Of a stretch of 64,000 nt of DNA, positions 56,901 to 64,000 are shown one piece after another (position 1 is the stretch's first letter; every line of letters starts with the position of its first letter). The translations under genes and the position numbers were made by a program. Below the pieces are notes generated by a model, which was not told the DNA's origin, did not search any database, and worked only from the letters and a program-made list of their open reading frames with translations. Source of the DNA: Flavobacterium sp. NRK1 (GTDB lineage Bacteria > Bacteroidota > Bacteroidia > Flavobacteriales > Flavobacteriaceae); contig NZ_JAMXLA010000001.1 in NCBI RefSeq assembly GCF_024054175.1, positions 2,135,165-2,199,164 of the forward strand, given 5' to 3'.

Positions 56901-57128
56901 CATTCCCGGCGTTATAATTTTTTTTATAGCTTTAGATTCTATTATAAATGTATTACCATTATATGTGAATACTCCATCCAGCTGTTCACTATCTTGGCTA
57001 GATACTATTGGTGGTCTATGATCCCATGGTTGTATTTCTCTAATTAATGCTTCAAAATCTCTTCCCCTTTTGATTTTATTTGGCTCATTTCTTAATTCAA
57101 CGATTTGAGAATAAATTTGTTGACTCAT
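53958..57128 (-). CDS. Predicted PD-(D/E)xK nuclease fused to STAND/NACHT-like NTPase (candidate defence protein)
   Basis: In this 1056-aa protein, residues ~20-130 look like a restriction-endonuclease-like fold: GRDFEALIREI (Glu26), QLDGVF (Asp51) and FIIESKAIKK (Glu64-x-Lys66), the D..ExK pattern of Mrr/PD-(D/E)xK nucleases. Residues ~235-400 form an NTPase: P-loop DFSGSGKTTF (Gly243-Thr247), Walker B LIFVIDSLDET (Asp305, Asp308-Glu309, the hhhhDs.DE form of NACHT/STAND proteins), and a TVREEYW sensor-like segment. The remaining ~650 residues are alpha-helical and may sense a target. No signal peptide or membrane helix is seen. The design matches STAND-type anti-phage ATPases (Avs, bNACHT) with nuclease effectors, but I cannot assign a known subfamily. 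The gene is more A+T-rich than its neighbours and lies within a repeat-bounded insertion. Confidence 0.8.
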   Translation of the reverse strand: MSQQIYSQIVELRNEPNKIKRGRDFEALIREIQPWDHRPPIVSSQDSEQLDGVFTYNGNTFIIESKAIKKIITPGMHEWEDFELKIRRRNKRIIGLYCSLNEVSEAIEERAKELNSNGYQTIIIAGKNWEELNNTGIHFPSFLDYLLLLSSIKFKSRVDSIKKAQTWIYDSETINKTFKNDTWKVSAPFLRRFKHRYHEDLFVERGIDAQIRAFIKHLNPVNLKSYKNKDSAKQIIIIRDFSGSGKTTFTINAVSNTEFSYCFATTANINSIDIFLDNFIDNIKYPNNGIKELLAINKPLIFVIDSLDETPLAQHTHKRQEIKSLIRKVEDLNQEALKHKFHFYPIGLIFTVREEYWRDWEASFEGRQDIIQLKKLLSNFTPQEFITALKNYSKAYNFTITNNLSTEATNILSIPINLEIFAEANHYEGEIKVDDIWEGKILSNYFTKKEEALSKHYLDRFTSNIFYKVLSLLAYKLLIDKTTLFSKSKFKEIASEILPELKHDSDLILLNLISEQIFTTDSEDTRNYRFKYARFIEYLVALYIMQYVEDTSEFSFIDKSIEVIYDSNFVSIYSVLNNIKHISRTQFTEIDKEIINYYSQSESYLKNHLPELRGKIARGECIPDDSIKSIITNFTQTPLSSWNIFFIVSAKKVDIKKDTIIDSFIIAWQKNFQESDRWKLIHKLKNRDLLIEEKILFELFKEKTSPREWEEYFGSILEKNLNNEFIDIWEQLHGEDFFTKDTIKNNNEWQIANRLLDLIYRNEGFILGDIFSNDSPQEYITFEIETSKKLPVLTSDIKSLCDEYILEIHSLFTGNETKGNFSYYRFKNPDKETRQYINIKLESLLSSTYNSLEVPFFNFLVSESPKYDILLRVLIENPILQIPLNNKDINKQTLFIEIVKSQYSSKEYLLEFIFINGYHKTEQDYTYINNAINETTLTQKEYEAVLIGFCFLNIESTENFIKLKEIYREICVILSAKFGRIIYYRFPNFLQVANNAMEHHKEFGDLFIRAFSIYGKYNELEAKPSFAKKVENLKKINVSQNYNYKGIFKEIFPELF

Positions 57129-57341
57129 AATAGGGGGTGTTATAATTTTTTAGTCTAAAGTATCAGGTAATGATCAAATATAAATCAATATTTAATTTGT
57201 TAATTAATTTAAGGAAATAAAAAATAAAGATTTAAAAATTGATACACATTATGCTCAACTATGCAAGATAATAATGTAATTAGTCTATATGCTATTTAAT
57301 AGGTGTTTTTACTTTATTTAAGATCAGGTAATTATACTTAT

Positions 57342-57371
57342 TATAATCTTTGTTTATTTTATAATCTTTGT
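57342..57371 (+). promoter_or_regulatory. Direct repeat of TATAATCTTTGT before the DUF3892-like gene
   Basis: TATAATCTTTGT occurs at 57342-57353 and 57360-57371, 18 bp apart, ending 20 bp before the ATG at 57392. It resembles the TAnnTTTG -7 box with one extra base. It could be a duplicated promoter or a regulator site in the 263-bp divergent intergenic region. Confidence 0.4.
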
Positions 57372-57391
57372 ATGAAGAAAAAAATATAATT

Positions 57392-57721
57392 ATGGCAATA
57401 TATAGAATATCTGGTATTTGGAAAAATGAAAGTGGTGTTATCACTCATTATGCATTTCATTTAGTTTCTGATGATGGTTCTAAAATAGGTTTTGCGCAAA
57501 AAAAAGCAAAAAATGATGCTGTAGCATTATTAGAGCAATATGGTAATTCAGCAACAACTTGGCTTTGGGATTATTCAAATAATTTTTGGAAAATAGGAAA
57601 TAACGTGCATGTAGTAAGTGGTGTAAGTGGCAAATTTTTGAGATCGAATCATGATAATACAGAAAAAGATAACTTAAATCATCTTATAGATTATGATTGG
57701 CTCAGACCTTTGTTTAAATAA
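57392..57721 (+). CDS. DUF3892-like small protein, divergent partner of the nuclease-NTPase
   Basis: The ATG at 57392 gives a 109-aa protein, MAIYRISGIWKNESGVITHY. An in-frame TTG at 57368 lies inside the promoter-like repeat and is less likely. Visible pattern: HYAFHLVS, KKAKNDAVALLEQYGN, TTWLWDYSNNFWKIGN, HVVSG and GKFLRSNHDNTEKDNL. This fits DUF3892 (GITHV..; W.W......W..G..V..V.G.YLRS..DNT..DNL). The molecular function of the family is unknown. The gene shares the inverted-repeat-bounded segment with the nuclease-NTPase gene and is transcribed away from it. Confidence 0.78.
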   Translation: MAIYRISGIWKNESGVITHYAFHLVSDDGSKIGFAQKKAKNDAVALLEQYGNSATTWLWDYSNNFWKIGNNVHVVSGVSGKFLRSNHDNTEKDNLNHLIDYDWLRPLFK

Positions 57722-57800
57722 AGTAAATAGATCTTCTCTAGATCTTATAGAGTCAATATTCACGTAAGTAGAGGAATTACTATCGCCTTGCTACTGTTTG

Positions 57801-57892
57801 CTTCTAACACACCCCTAACCCTCTCAAGAGGGGAACAGCTTCACTCATGTGCTTTTAACCACCCCGCCTCTCGGCACCCCTCTAAGTAGGGG
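57801..57892 (-). repeat. Right arm of inverted repeat flanking the nuclease-NTPase cassette
   Basis: Its reverse complement begins CCCCTACTTAGAGGGGTGCC and continues GGCGGGGTGGTTA, TGAAGCTGTTCC, TTGAGAGGGTTAGGGGTGTG. This corresponds word for word to 53700-53790. The two arms enclose ~4.0 kb containing exactly the two accessory genes. Confidence 0.8.
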
Positions 57893-57931
57893 ATGGCTTC
57901 ACTCTAGTCCTAATCGATTAGGGTGTAAAAC

Positions 57932-57962
57932 AAAAAAATCCGCAGTTGTAGCCTGCGGATTT
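57932..57962 (-). terminator. Terminator of gap
   Basis: ATCCGCAG (57938-57945) pairs with CTGCGGAT (57953-57960). On the minus strand the stem is followed by a T-run. A 14-bp palindrome CCTAATCGATTAGG (57909-57922) lies just beyond it. Confidence 0.85.
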
Positions 57963-57989
57963 AAGAAGAAATAGGTTGGTTTGTATCTA

Positions 57990-59438
57990 TTAATAATAGG
58001 TATATCTCCTAACTTTTGCAATGTACTTGGCAAGACGGATAACCTGGTGGCTGTAGCCATATTCGTTATCGTACCATACATAAAGTACAATGTTTTTGCC
58101 ATCGGCACTTACTATGGTAGCGTTGCTGTCGTAAATGGCAGGTTGTGCAGTACCAACAATATCGCTGGATACCAGTTCGTTGTTCATAGAGTATTTAATT
58201 TGCTCTACAAGTTCGCCTTCCAGTGCATAGTGTTTCATAATCTCGTTTACTTCTGCAACGTTTGTAGGTCTTTCCACCTCGAGGTTAAGTACAACAAGCG
58301 ATCCGTTAGGCACCGGTACACGTATAGCGTTAGACGTTAATTTACCTGCTAACGAAGGCAGTGCCTTGGCAACAGCACTTCCTGCACCAGTTTCGGTAAT
58401 AACCATGTTAAGGGCAGCAGCACGTCCGCGGCGATATTTTTTATGCATATTGTCAACCAGGTTCTGGTCGTTCGTATAAGCATGTATTGTTTCAAGGTGA
58501 CCTTTTACAACACCAAGCGTGTCTTCAACCGCTTTAAGGATAGGCGTAATGGCGTTTGTAGTACACGATGCCGCAGAGAAAATATCTACTTCATCAGGGC
58601 TGTGCTCGTTATGGTTTACACCATACACAATGTTTGGTACGCCTTTACCCGGAGCGGTAAGCAATACTTTTTCAACTCCGTTTGAACTTAGGTGACGGCT
58701 CAGGGCTTCTTCGGTAGTAAAAGCTCCCGTGTTGTCTATAAGCAGGGCATTGTTAATGCCGTAAGCAGTATAGTCAATTTCTTCAGGGTTGGAAGCTGTT
58801 ATTATGTGTACGGTTGTTCCGTTAATAATAAGTGCATTATTTTCGTGGTCTGCATTAACAGAACCTTCAAAATCTCCATGAATAGAATCGTAACGTAGTA
58901 ACGAGGCTCTTTTTTCCAATAGGGTAGCATCGGCTTTATCGCGCACTACAATGGCTCTTAGCCTTAACTGGTTTCCTTTACCAATTTTGTGCATCATTTC
59001 GCGTGCAAGCAGTCTGCCTATACGCCCGAAACCGTAAAGAACAACGTCTTTTGGCTGTATGTTCCTGCTTACTTTAGCGTCTTTAAGTTTGTCTATAACA
59101 AATGCAGTAGCATCGTTATATTTATCATCTTCAAGATGGTACTCGTAAGTAAGCTTACCAATATCTATACGGGAGGGAGGTAAGTCTAGCGCCTCAATAG
59201 CACGTGCAATCTCCACAGAGTCGAATACATTAATTGGTTTTTGTACAAATTCACCCGCATATTCATGCAGGTTGATGATGTCGCTCACGTTCCTGTCTAT
59301 TAGCTGATTTCTGAAAAGTACAAGCTCAATAGACTTGTCATACCACAAATCACTAACGATTTTAATGAATTCTACACCGGCTCTTCGCCTGTCAGCCTGA
59401 AAAGAAAGCTCTTTTTCGTATAAAACATTGTTGTTCAT
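57990..59438 (-). CDS. gap: Glyceraldehyde-3-phosphate dehydrogenase with N-terminal extension
   Basis: In this 482-aa protein, residues ~130-482 are a complete GAPDH: NAD-binding YGFGRIGR (Gly136-Arg142), catalytic Cys292 in SAASCTTNA, LTAPGKGVPNIVYGVN, and C-terminal VWYDNEYGYSHQV. An extra ~130-residue N-terminal region (ELSFQADRRRAGVEFIKIVSDLW...) without signal peptide distinguishes it from ~335-aa GAPDHs. Long forms of this kind are known in Bacteroidota and related bacteria; the role of the extension is unclear. It acts in the cytoplasm in glycolysis or gluconeogenesis. A TACTTTTG box lies 34 bp upstream. Confidence 0.95.
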   Translation of the reverse strand: MNNNVLYEKELSFQADRRRAGVEFIKIVSDLWYDKSIELVLFRNQLIDRNVSDIINLHEYAGEFVQKPINVFDSVEIARAIEALDLPPSRIDIGKLTYEYHLEDDKYNDATAFVIDKLKDAKVSRNIQPKDVVLYGFGRIGRLLAREMMHKIGKGNQLRLRAIVVRDKADATLLEKRASLLRYDSIHGDFEGSVNADHENNALIINGTTVHIITASNPEEIDYTAYGINNALLIDNTGAFTTEEALSRHLSSNGVEKVLLTAPGKGVPNIVYGVNHNEHSPDEVDIFSAASCTTNAITPILKAVEDTLGVVKGHLETIHAYTNDQNLVDNMHKKYRRGRAAALNMVITETGAGSAVAKALPSLAGKLTSNAIRVPVPNGSLVVLNLEVERPTNVAEVNEIMKHYALEGELVEQIKYSMNNELVSSDIVGTAQPAIYDSNATIVSADGKNIVLYVWYDNEYGYSHQVIRLAKYIAKVRRYTYY

Positions 59439-59853
59439 GAAGATAAAATTTTAATGGTGTTGTTTAGTGGTGCAAAAGTATAGATTTCAAACGTTTTCGT
59501 AAAAACTTTTTTGCATGTTTTTAGTTTATTTTTAAAAATGCCGCTAATTGGTTAAAACTGTGATGATAATTTCTTAACCAATAATTAAAACAATGAGTAT
59601 TATTATGTTTTAGGATATTTAATTATCAAAAGCAGATTTTTTTATTTATAAAAGATCTGTAATATGTTAAAAAAACACAAGCTGTTTCTTAAATAATTCA
59701 TTTAGATCTTGCTTAAAAACTCATTAATTAGGTGTTTTTTAATTGTATTGTTTGATAAATGTGAAATTTTAGTTAAATTTTTTGTTATATTTTTCATGTA
59801 TTTATTAAAAATTGGTTAAATTTAGAATTCTATTAATCAACAACCTGAATTTT
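59439..59853. other. 415-bp A+T-rich divergent intergenic region
   Basis: It should contain the gap promoter and the promoter of the divergent type A surface protein gene. Apart from the TACTTTTG box for gap, no clear repeat, hairpin or small gene was seen. Confidence 0.6.
59473..59480 (-). promoter_or_regulatory. Candidate -7 box (TACTTTTG) for gap
   Basis: The minus strand reads TACTTTTG, an exact TAnnTTTG match, 34 bp before the gap start. No clear -33 element was found. Confidence 0.4.
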
Positions 59854-62800
59854 ATGAAAAAACAATTACAATTATGGTTCAGCAGTTTTATGCTTTTATG
59901 TGCCCTTGGTATAGTCAGCACGGGGTATGCACAGGTTAATTACTCTGAAAACTTTAATGATGATGAAGGCGGCTGGGATGACCTGGATTTTTATTCCACC
60001 AGTTATCTTTCATGTGATGAATCAAGCCTTTTTGCCGAATTTTATTATTATAATGATCCTTTTTTTGGTGAACTTTCATACGCTCCTGAAACTGTTTCGC
60101 CTCTATTAGGAACTTCTAACGGTTTACCTGCTACTTTAACTTATAGCTATAAACTTTTAAACTATAGTGATGAGGAGGCTGTAACAAATGATGTTGATTG
60201 GGGAAATTTCACAGTAGAATATGGCCCTTCTGCATCAGGTCCCTGGACATTATTACAAACTATAAATAATACAAATCATGTTTCTTCATCTGACTGTGCT
60301 GTTAAAACAGTTAACTTTACACCTCCAACAGGGACGGGAGTATATTTAAGAGTTATTGCGACTCCCGGCAGTATATCTGAAACAGATATTTATTTTTTCC
60401 TGGATGATATATCAGTTGTTCAGGAATTACTTCCTTGTGACGGTACTCCTCCGGCTTCAGCAGCAGTGGCTGCCAGTACTTCTATATGTAATCAGGAAAA
60501 TGCTATGTTGTCGCTTTCTCCTGCTTATACCTCTTCAGGATTAACTTTCCAATGGCAAAAATCTACAGATGGTATTACTTATACAGATGTTACTACCGAT
60601 GGTACATCTGCAACATTATCTATAGCCCAAACGGTTCCAACATGGTATAAGGCAACTATTACCTGTACTGCTAGTACATTATCTGTTACAAGCACACCGG
60701 TACAGGTATTAAACAGCGGACTTAATTGCATGTGTGAAGTAGAGTTTAATTATGATATTGAACCTATTACTAATGTTACTTTTGCCTCAATAGATAATAC
60801 TTCATCTAACGAAGTAAATGCTTGGCCGGCAGTAGAAGATTATAGTTCTTTGCCTCCGGCTGTAGTAACTAAAGGAATGACTTATCCTATTTCGCTGGAA
60901 GGAAACACAAATGGAGAGACTTATACGACATATTTTAAAGTATTCATAGATTTTAATCAGAATGGGACTTTGGATGATGATGGGGAATCTTTTGAAATAG
61001 GTAGTATTACGGGATCTACAGGTACTGACGGCCAAGCAGCTACAGGTACGATACAGATACCGTTAACAGCCACTACCGGAGTTACGTATATGAGGGTATT
61101 TAAGCTATACAATGTATATCCTGATAGCCCATGTGGCACAGAAGATTTTGGTTACGGACAGGTAGAAGATTATCTTTTAGATATACAGCCGTGTATGACA
61201 GAAGCTCCTGTTGCTGATGCAGCACAAACCCTTTGTGGCGGCTCTACAATTGCCGATATTGATGTAACAGGTACTGCTGTAAAATGGTATGCTGCGGAAA
61301 CCGGCGGATCATCTTTACTGCCTACTCTTGCACTAACGGACGGCACAACATATTATGCAACACAAACAGAAGGATGTGAAAGTTTAACCAGGACTCCTGT
61401 TACAGTAACAATTACAACTGTACCTGTAGATGATCCTGCGGATGTTTCAGATTGCGGATCTTATATATTACCAGCATTAACAAATGGTGCCTATTATACT
61501 GAAATGAATGGTGAAGGTGATGTTGTTGCAGCCGGAACTGAAATTACAGAAACAACTACATTATATGTATATGCAACTTCTGGAACTTGTAGTGCAGAAA
61601 ATGCATTTACTGTAACAATTGGTTCTGCACAAGCTGATGCTCCAGAAGATGTTACTTCATGTGGAGTATATACTCTTCCGGAACTAACTAATGGAAATTA
61701 TTATACAGCTACCGGCGGAACAGGTGATATGCTTGCTGCAGGAACAACAGTAAATGCAACAACAACACTTTATGTTTATGCAAGTACTTCTCCTACATGT
61801 TTTGCAGAAAACAGTTTTACCATCACTATTTATAATGCTATAGCAGATGAAATGGATGATGTAACAGCATGTGGGTCTTATATACTTCCTGAATTAACAA
61901 ATGGTGTTTACTTTACTGCAGCAGGAGGTCAGGGAGAAATACTTGAAGCCGGAGATGTTATAGAAGCTTCGGGTATTATTTATATATATGCTGAAAGTGG
62001 CAACGAAACTACTTTGTGTACTGCCGAAAATTCATTTATGGTAACTATACTTAATGCTATGGTAGATGAAATGGAAGATGTAACGGCTTGTGACTCTTAT
62101 ATACTTCCTGAATTAACAAATGGTAATTATTATACTGGCGGTTCAGGTTTAGGGGAAATGCTTATGGCAGGTGACGCTATTACTGAAACAAGTACTGTAC
62201 ACATTTATGCTGAAGAAGGTACTGAACCTAATATATGTACTGCTGAGAGTTCATTTACAATTACTATAGTAAACGTTGTGGCAGACCAGCTTGAAGATGT
62301 AACTACCTGTTCAGAATATATACTGCCGGAACTTGAAAATGGTACTTATTTTACAGAATCAGATGGTATGGGAGACGAGCTTTCTGCGGGTGATACCATA
62401 GATGAATCTATGATGGTATACATTTATGCAATGTCTGAAAGTGGTATGTGTACAGATGAAACTTCTTTCATGGTTACTGTAGCTGATGTGGATGCTCCTA
62501 CCGGAGATGCTACTATAGAATATACATTAGATGCTACAGGCGGATTATTCTTATATGAGGTTGAACTTGAAGCAGAAGGTACTATTACATGGTATGCTAC
62601 TGAAGAAGATGCTGAAAATGGAACGAATCCATTAACTGAAGATTTTGTTGTACCGGTAGGTACTAATACTTACTACGCAACACAAACTGTAGGGGAATGT
62701 GAAAGTGAGCCGTTTGAAGTTACTATAGATTTGTTGTTAAGCAATGATAAATTTGATTCTGCTTCTTTCAGCTACTATCCTAACCCGGTAAGTGATGTGT

Positions 62801-62988
62801 TAAATTTTAATTATTCTGCAAATATTACAGGTGTAGAAGTATTTAATTTATTAGGCCAGCAGATTATTGTAAAATCGTTCAACCAAAATAATGTACAGTT
62901 AAATGTTTCTCAACTGGCAGCAGGTACATATATGGTTAAGGTTTCAACTGAAAATGCTTCTAAAATAATTAAAGTGGTTAAAAAATAA
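59854..62988 (+). CDS. Multidomain secreted protein with GEVED domain, repeats and T9SS type A sorting domain
   Basis: The ATG at 59854 gives a signal peptide (MKKQLQLWFSSFMLL..STGYAQ) and a 1044-aa protein; an earlier in-frame ATG would only add an unlikely leader. An N-terminal beta-sandwich (~28-195; FYYNDPFFGELSYAPETVSP..FFLDDISVV) is followed by an Ig-like region and a GEVED domain (~296-445; DDDGESFEIGSI...FGYGQVEDYLLDI). Next come an Ig-like CHU_C-associated module (~448-525) and five ~70-aa repeats (~524-875; DVT.C.SYILPELTNG.YYT). A further Ig-like module precedes the C-terminal type A sorting domain (~968-1044; YYPNPVSDVLNF, VEVFNLLGQQI, LAAGTYMVKVST, KIIKVVKK). It is exported by T9SS and probably surface-attached. 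Substrate or ligand is unknown. Confidence 0.88.
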   Translation: MKKQLQLWFSSFMLLCALGIVSTGYAQVNYSENFNDDEGGWDDLDFYSTSYLSCDESSLFAEFYYYNDPFFGELSYAPETVSPLLGTSNGLPATLTYSYKLLNYSDEEAVTNDVDWGNFTVEYGPSASGPWTLLQTINNTNHVSSSDCAVKTVNFTPPTGTGVYLRVIATPGSISETDIYFFLDDISVVQELLPCDGTPPASAAVAASTSICNQENAMLSLSPAYTSSGLTFQWQKSTDGITYTDVTTDGTSATLSIAQTVPTWYKATITCTASTLSVTSTPVQVLNSGLNCMCEVEFNYDIEPITNVTFASIDNTSSNEVNAWPAVEDYSSLPPAVVTKGMTYPISLEGNTNGETYTTYFKVFIDFNQNGTLDDDGESFEIGSITGSTGTDGQAATGTIQIPLTATTGVTYMRVFKLYNVYPDSPCGTEDFGYGQVEDYLLDIQPCMTEAPVADAAQTLCGGSTIADIDVTGTAVKWYAAETGGSSLLPTLALTDGTTYYATQTEGCESLTRTPVTVTITTVPVDDPADVSDCGSYILPALTNGAYYTEMNGEGDVVAAGTEITETTTLYVYATSGTCSAENAFTVTIGSAQADAPEDVTSCGVYTLPELTNGNYYTATGGTGDMLAAGTTVNATTTLYVYASTSPTCFAENSFTITIYNAIADEMDDVTACGSYILPELTNGVYFTAAGGQGEILEAGDVIEASGIIYIYAESGNETTLCTAENSFMVTILNAMVDEMEDVTACDSYILPELTNGNYYTGGSGLGEMLMAGDAITETSTVHIYAEEGTEPNICTAESSFTITIVNVVADQLEDVTTCSEYILPELENGTYFTESDGMGDELSAGDTIDESMMVYIYAMSESGMCTDETSFMVTVADVDAPTGDATIEYTLDATGGLFLYEVELEAEGTITWYATEEDAENGTNPLTEDFVVPVGTNTYYATQTVGECESEPFEVTIDLLLSNDKFDSASFSYYPNPVSDVLNFNYSANITGVEVFNLLGQQIIVKSFNQNNVQLNVSQLAAGTYMVKVSTENASKIIKVVKK

Positions 62989-63044
62989 GTAGTTAATTAA
63001 TTTGAAATAGTTAATCTTAAGTATCTTTTTATACTAAAGATTGC

Positions 63045-63084
63045 ATAACCCCCGAAAAATATTGTTCGGGGGTTATTTTTTTGC
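63045..63084 (+). terminator. Terminator after the type A surface protein
   Basis: ATAACCCCCGAA (63045-63056) pairs with TTCGGGGGTTAT (63065-63076), followed by a T-run. Confidence 0.9.
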
Positions 63085-63174
63085 AATAATTAAAGCCACC
63101 CTCTTGTTTTTTATGGAAGAGACCAACTTCTTCATTATATTTGGTCATTAGAACCATAACGATGTAATTGTTAA

Positions 63175-64000
63175 GTGTATACTTTAAAGTCCGATAAATT
63201 ATTTTTTTTCTTCCTCTGCATTTTATTGTGTATAAGATTGCATGCGCAAACTAAAATACAAGAGGCAGATTCTCTCATTCAGTTTGGCATTGATGCGATG
63301 CGGGAAGAAAAGTTCTCTAAATCTATTGAGCTGTTCACTAAGGCACGCACAATTGCAGAAAAAAATCATCTTGACAAGCAATTATTTCTTGCTTTGGTAA
63401 ATATTGGAAACAATTACCAGAACATGTTTGATTATGGTGAAGCGTTAGACTATTTTCTTAAAGGTTATGCCATATCTATAAAGCTTGAACCGGAAGCAGA
63501 AATTATGGTTGTACATAATATTGCAAATGTTTATGTGCTTGAAGAGCTTTATGAAAAAGCTGAAGAATATTATAAAAAAGCTTATGAAACAGCTTTGCAG
63601 AACAATTCTGCCGATAATTTAAAAGGTGTATCTCTTGGAAGCATTGGTTATAGCATGATGCTGAGGGGAGAGGTTAAAAAATCGAGGGAATATATTGTAA
63701 AAGGGCTGAAATATCTGAAAGAATATCCGCGGGATGAATTTACTATAAAATCAATGCTTATTGAAAATACATTATTGATAGGGAATACAGCCGAGGCAAG
63801 AAAAGAAGCATTACAGTTGTATAATACCAGCCCTTATATTGATTATGGTGACGGGGGTGTTAACCTGCTTTTTATAGTAGCTAAAAGCTATTTAAAAGAA
63901 AAATCATTTGAGGAAGCAGAACGATATACCCGAAAAATTTTAGAAGAAGATCCTAATCTGGAATCTAAAAGAGAGATTTATTCGTTGCTTACAGATATAT
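63175..64000 (+). CDS. TPR-repeat protein, 3'-truncated by window edge
   Basis: An open frame runs from an in-frame stop at 63172-63174 through the end of the window. The first usable start is GTG at 63175 (MYTLKSDKLFFFFLCILLCIRLHAQ), which gives a good signal peptide; no in-frame ATG precedes the mature part. About 275 residues are present, almost all TPR-like helices (SIELFTKARTIAEKN, ALDYFLKGYAISIKLEP, AEEYYKKAYETALQNN). In Bacteroidota such N-termini commonly belong to TPR sensor kinases or TPR-LuxR regulators, but the output domain is outside the window. Confidence 0.75.
   Translation, partial: MYTLKSDKLFFFFLCILLCIRLHAQTKIQEADSLIQFGIDAMREEKFSKSIELFTKARTIAEKNHLDKQLFLALVNIGNNYQNMFDYGEALDYFLKGYAISIKLEPEAEIMVVHNIANVYVLEELYEKAEEYYKKAYETALQNNSADNLKGVSLGSIGYSMMLRGEVKKSREYIVKGLKYLKEYPRDEFTIKSMLIENTLLIGNTAEARKEALQLYNTSPYIDYGDGGVNLLFIVAKSYLKEKSFEEAERYTRKILEEDPNLESKREIYSLLTDI

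Noticed and set aside
57909..57922. Palindrome CCTAATCGATTAGG near the gap terminator as a shared operator with 29524-29541
   Set aside because: The common core TAATCGATTA is only 10 bp and is self-complementary. In A+T-rich DNA two occurrences in 64 kb are weak evidence.
53483..57989. Integrative element with attachment sites or tRNA target
   Set aside because: No integrase, transposase or tRNA gene is visible and no direct repeat brackets the segment; only inverted repeats do.

Overview
The window looks like chromosome of a member of the Flavobacteriaceae (Bacteroidota), probably Flavobacterium or a close relative. The evidence is the low G+C sequence; type IX secretion (T9SS) hallmarks, namely type A and type B C-terminal sorting domains and PorP/SprF outer-membrane proteins; start-proximal TAnnTTTG promoter boxes; little Shine-Dalgarno signal; and family variants typical of flavobacteria (MoxR next to a parvulin operon, methylmalonyl-CoA mutase behind a DivIC/FtsB-like gene). 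No rRNA, tRNA, CRISPR array or insertion sequence was recognised.

Layout. (1) 1-13204, plus strand: a surface/adhesin locus. It holds the 3' part of a highly repetitive fibre-like protein, a 2287-aa secreted lectin/Ig-repeat protein, a 429-aa protein with a type B sorting domain, a PorP/SprF-like protein and an OmpA-family protein with PD40 repeats. (2) 13276-19939, minus strand: beta-carbonic anhydrase, a secreted erythromycin-esterase-like protein, then udk, a DivIC/FtsB-like gene and mutA-mutB. (3) 20062-27551: a GH13 amylase-like protein that seems to have lost catalytic residues, two tandem copies of a small P-loop-like protein, a TPR sensor kinase/LuxR-type regulator pair and prfC. (4) 27748-44425, plus strand: a second adhesin locus with the same ending as the first. 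Two paralogous secreted proteins (559 and 812 aa) precede a 3104-aa giant (12 calcium-binding TSP3-like repeats, 22 Ig-like repeats of about 80 aa, type B sorting domain), followed again by PorP/SprF and OmpA/PD40 proteins. (5) 44642-53482, plus strand: three parvulin/SurA-like folding factors, MoxR ATPase, two paralogous small membrane proteins and aconitase. (6) 53483-57989: an A+T-rich accessory cassette between aconitase and GAPDH. A 1056-aa predicted PD-(D/E)xK nuclease fused to a STAND/NACHT-like NTPase is divergent from a DUF3892-like small gene, and imperfect inverted repeats of about 90 bp bracket the pair. (7) 57990-64000: GAPDH, a 1044-aa T9SS type A cell-surface protein and the 5' part of a TPR protein.

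How it fits together. Both adhesin loci follow one plan: repetitive secreted proteins, a type B T9SS substrate, then a dedicated SprF-like partner and an OmpA-like periplasmic/peptidoglycan anchor. This resembles the SprB-SprF gliding/adhesion arrangement. The parvulin cluster may help fold such exported proteins. The most interesting accessory element is the nuclease-STAND cassette, a candidate anti-phage defence system. Other points worth a second look are the amylase-like pseudoenzyme, a shared C-terminal tail on two adhesins that lack a recognised sorting domain, and strong repeat homogenisation inside the giant gene.
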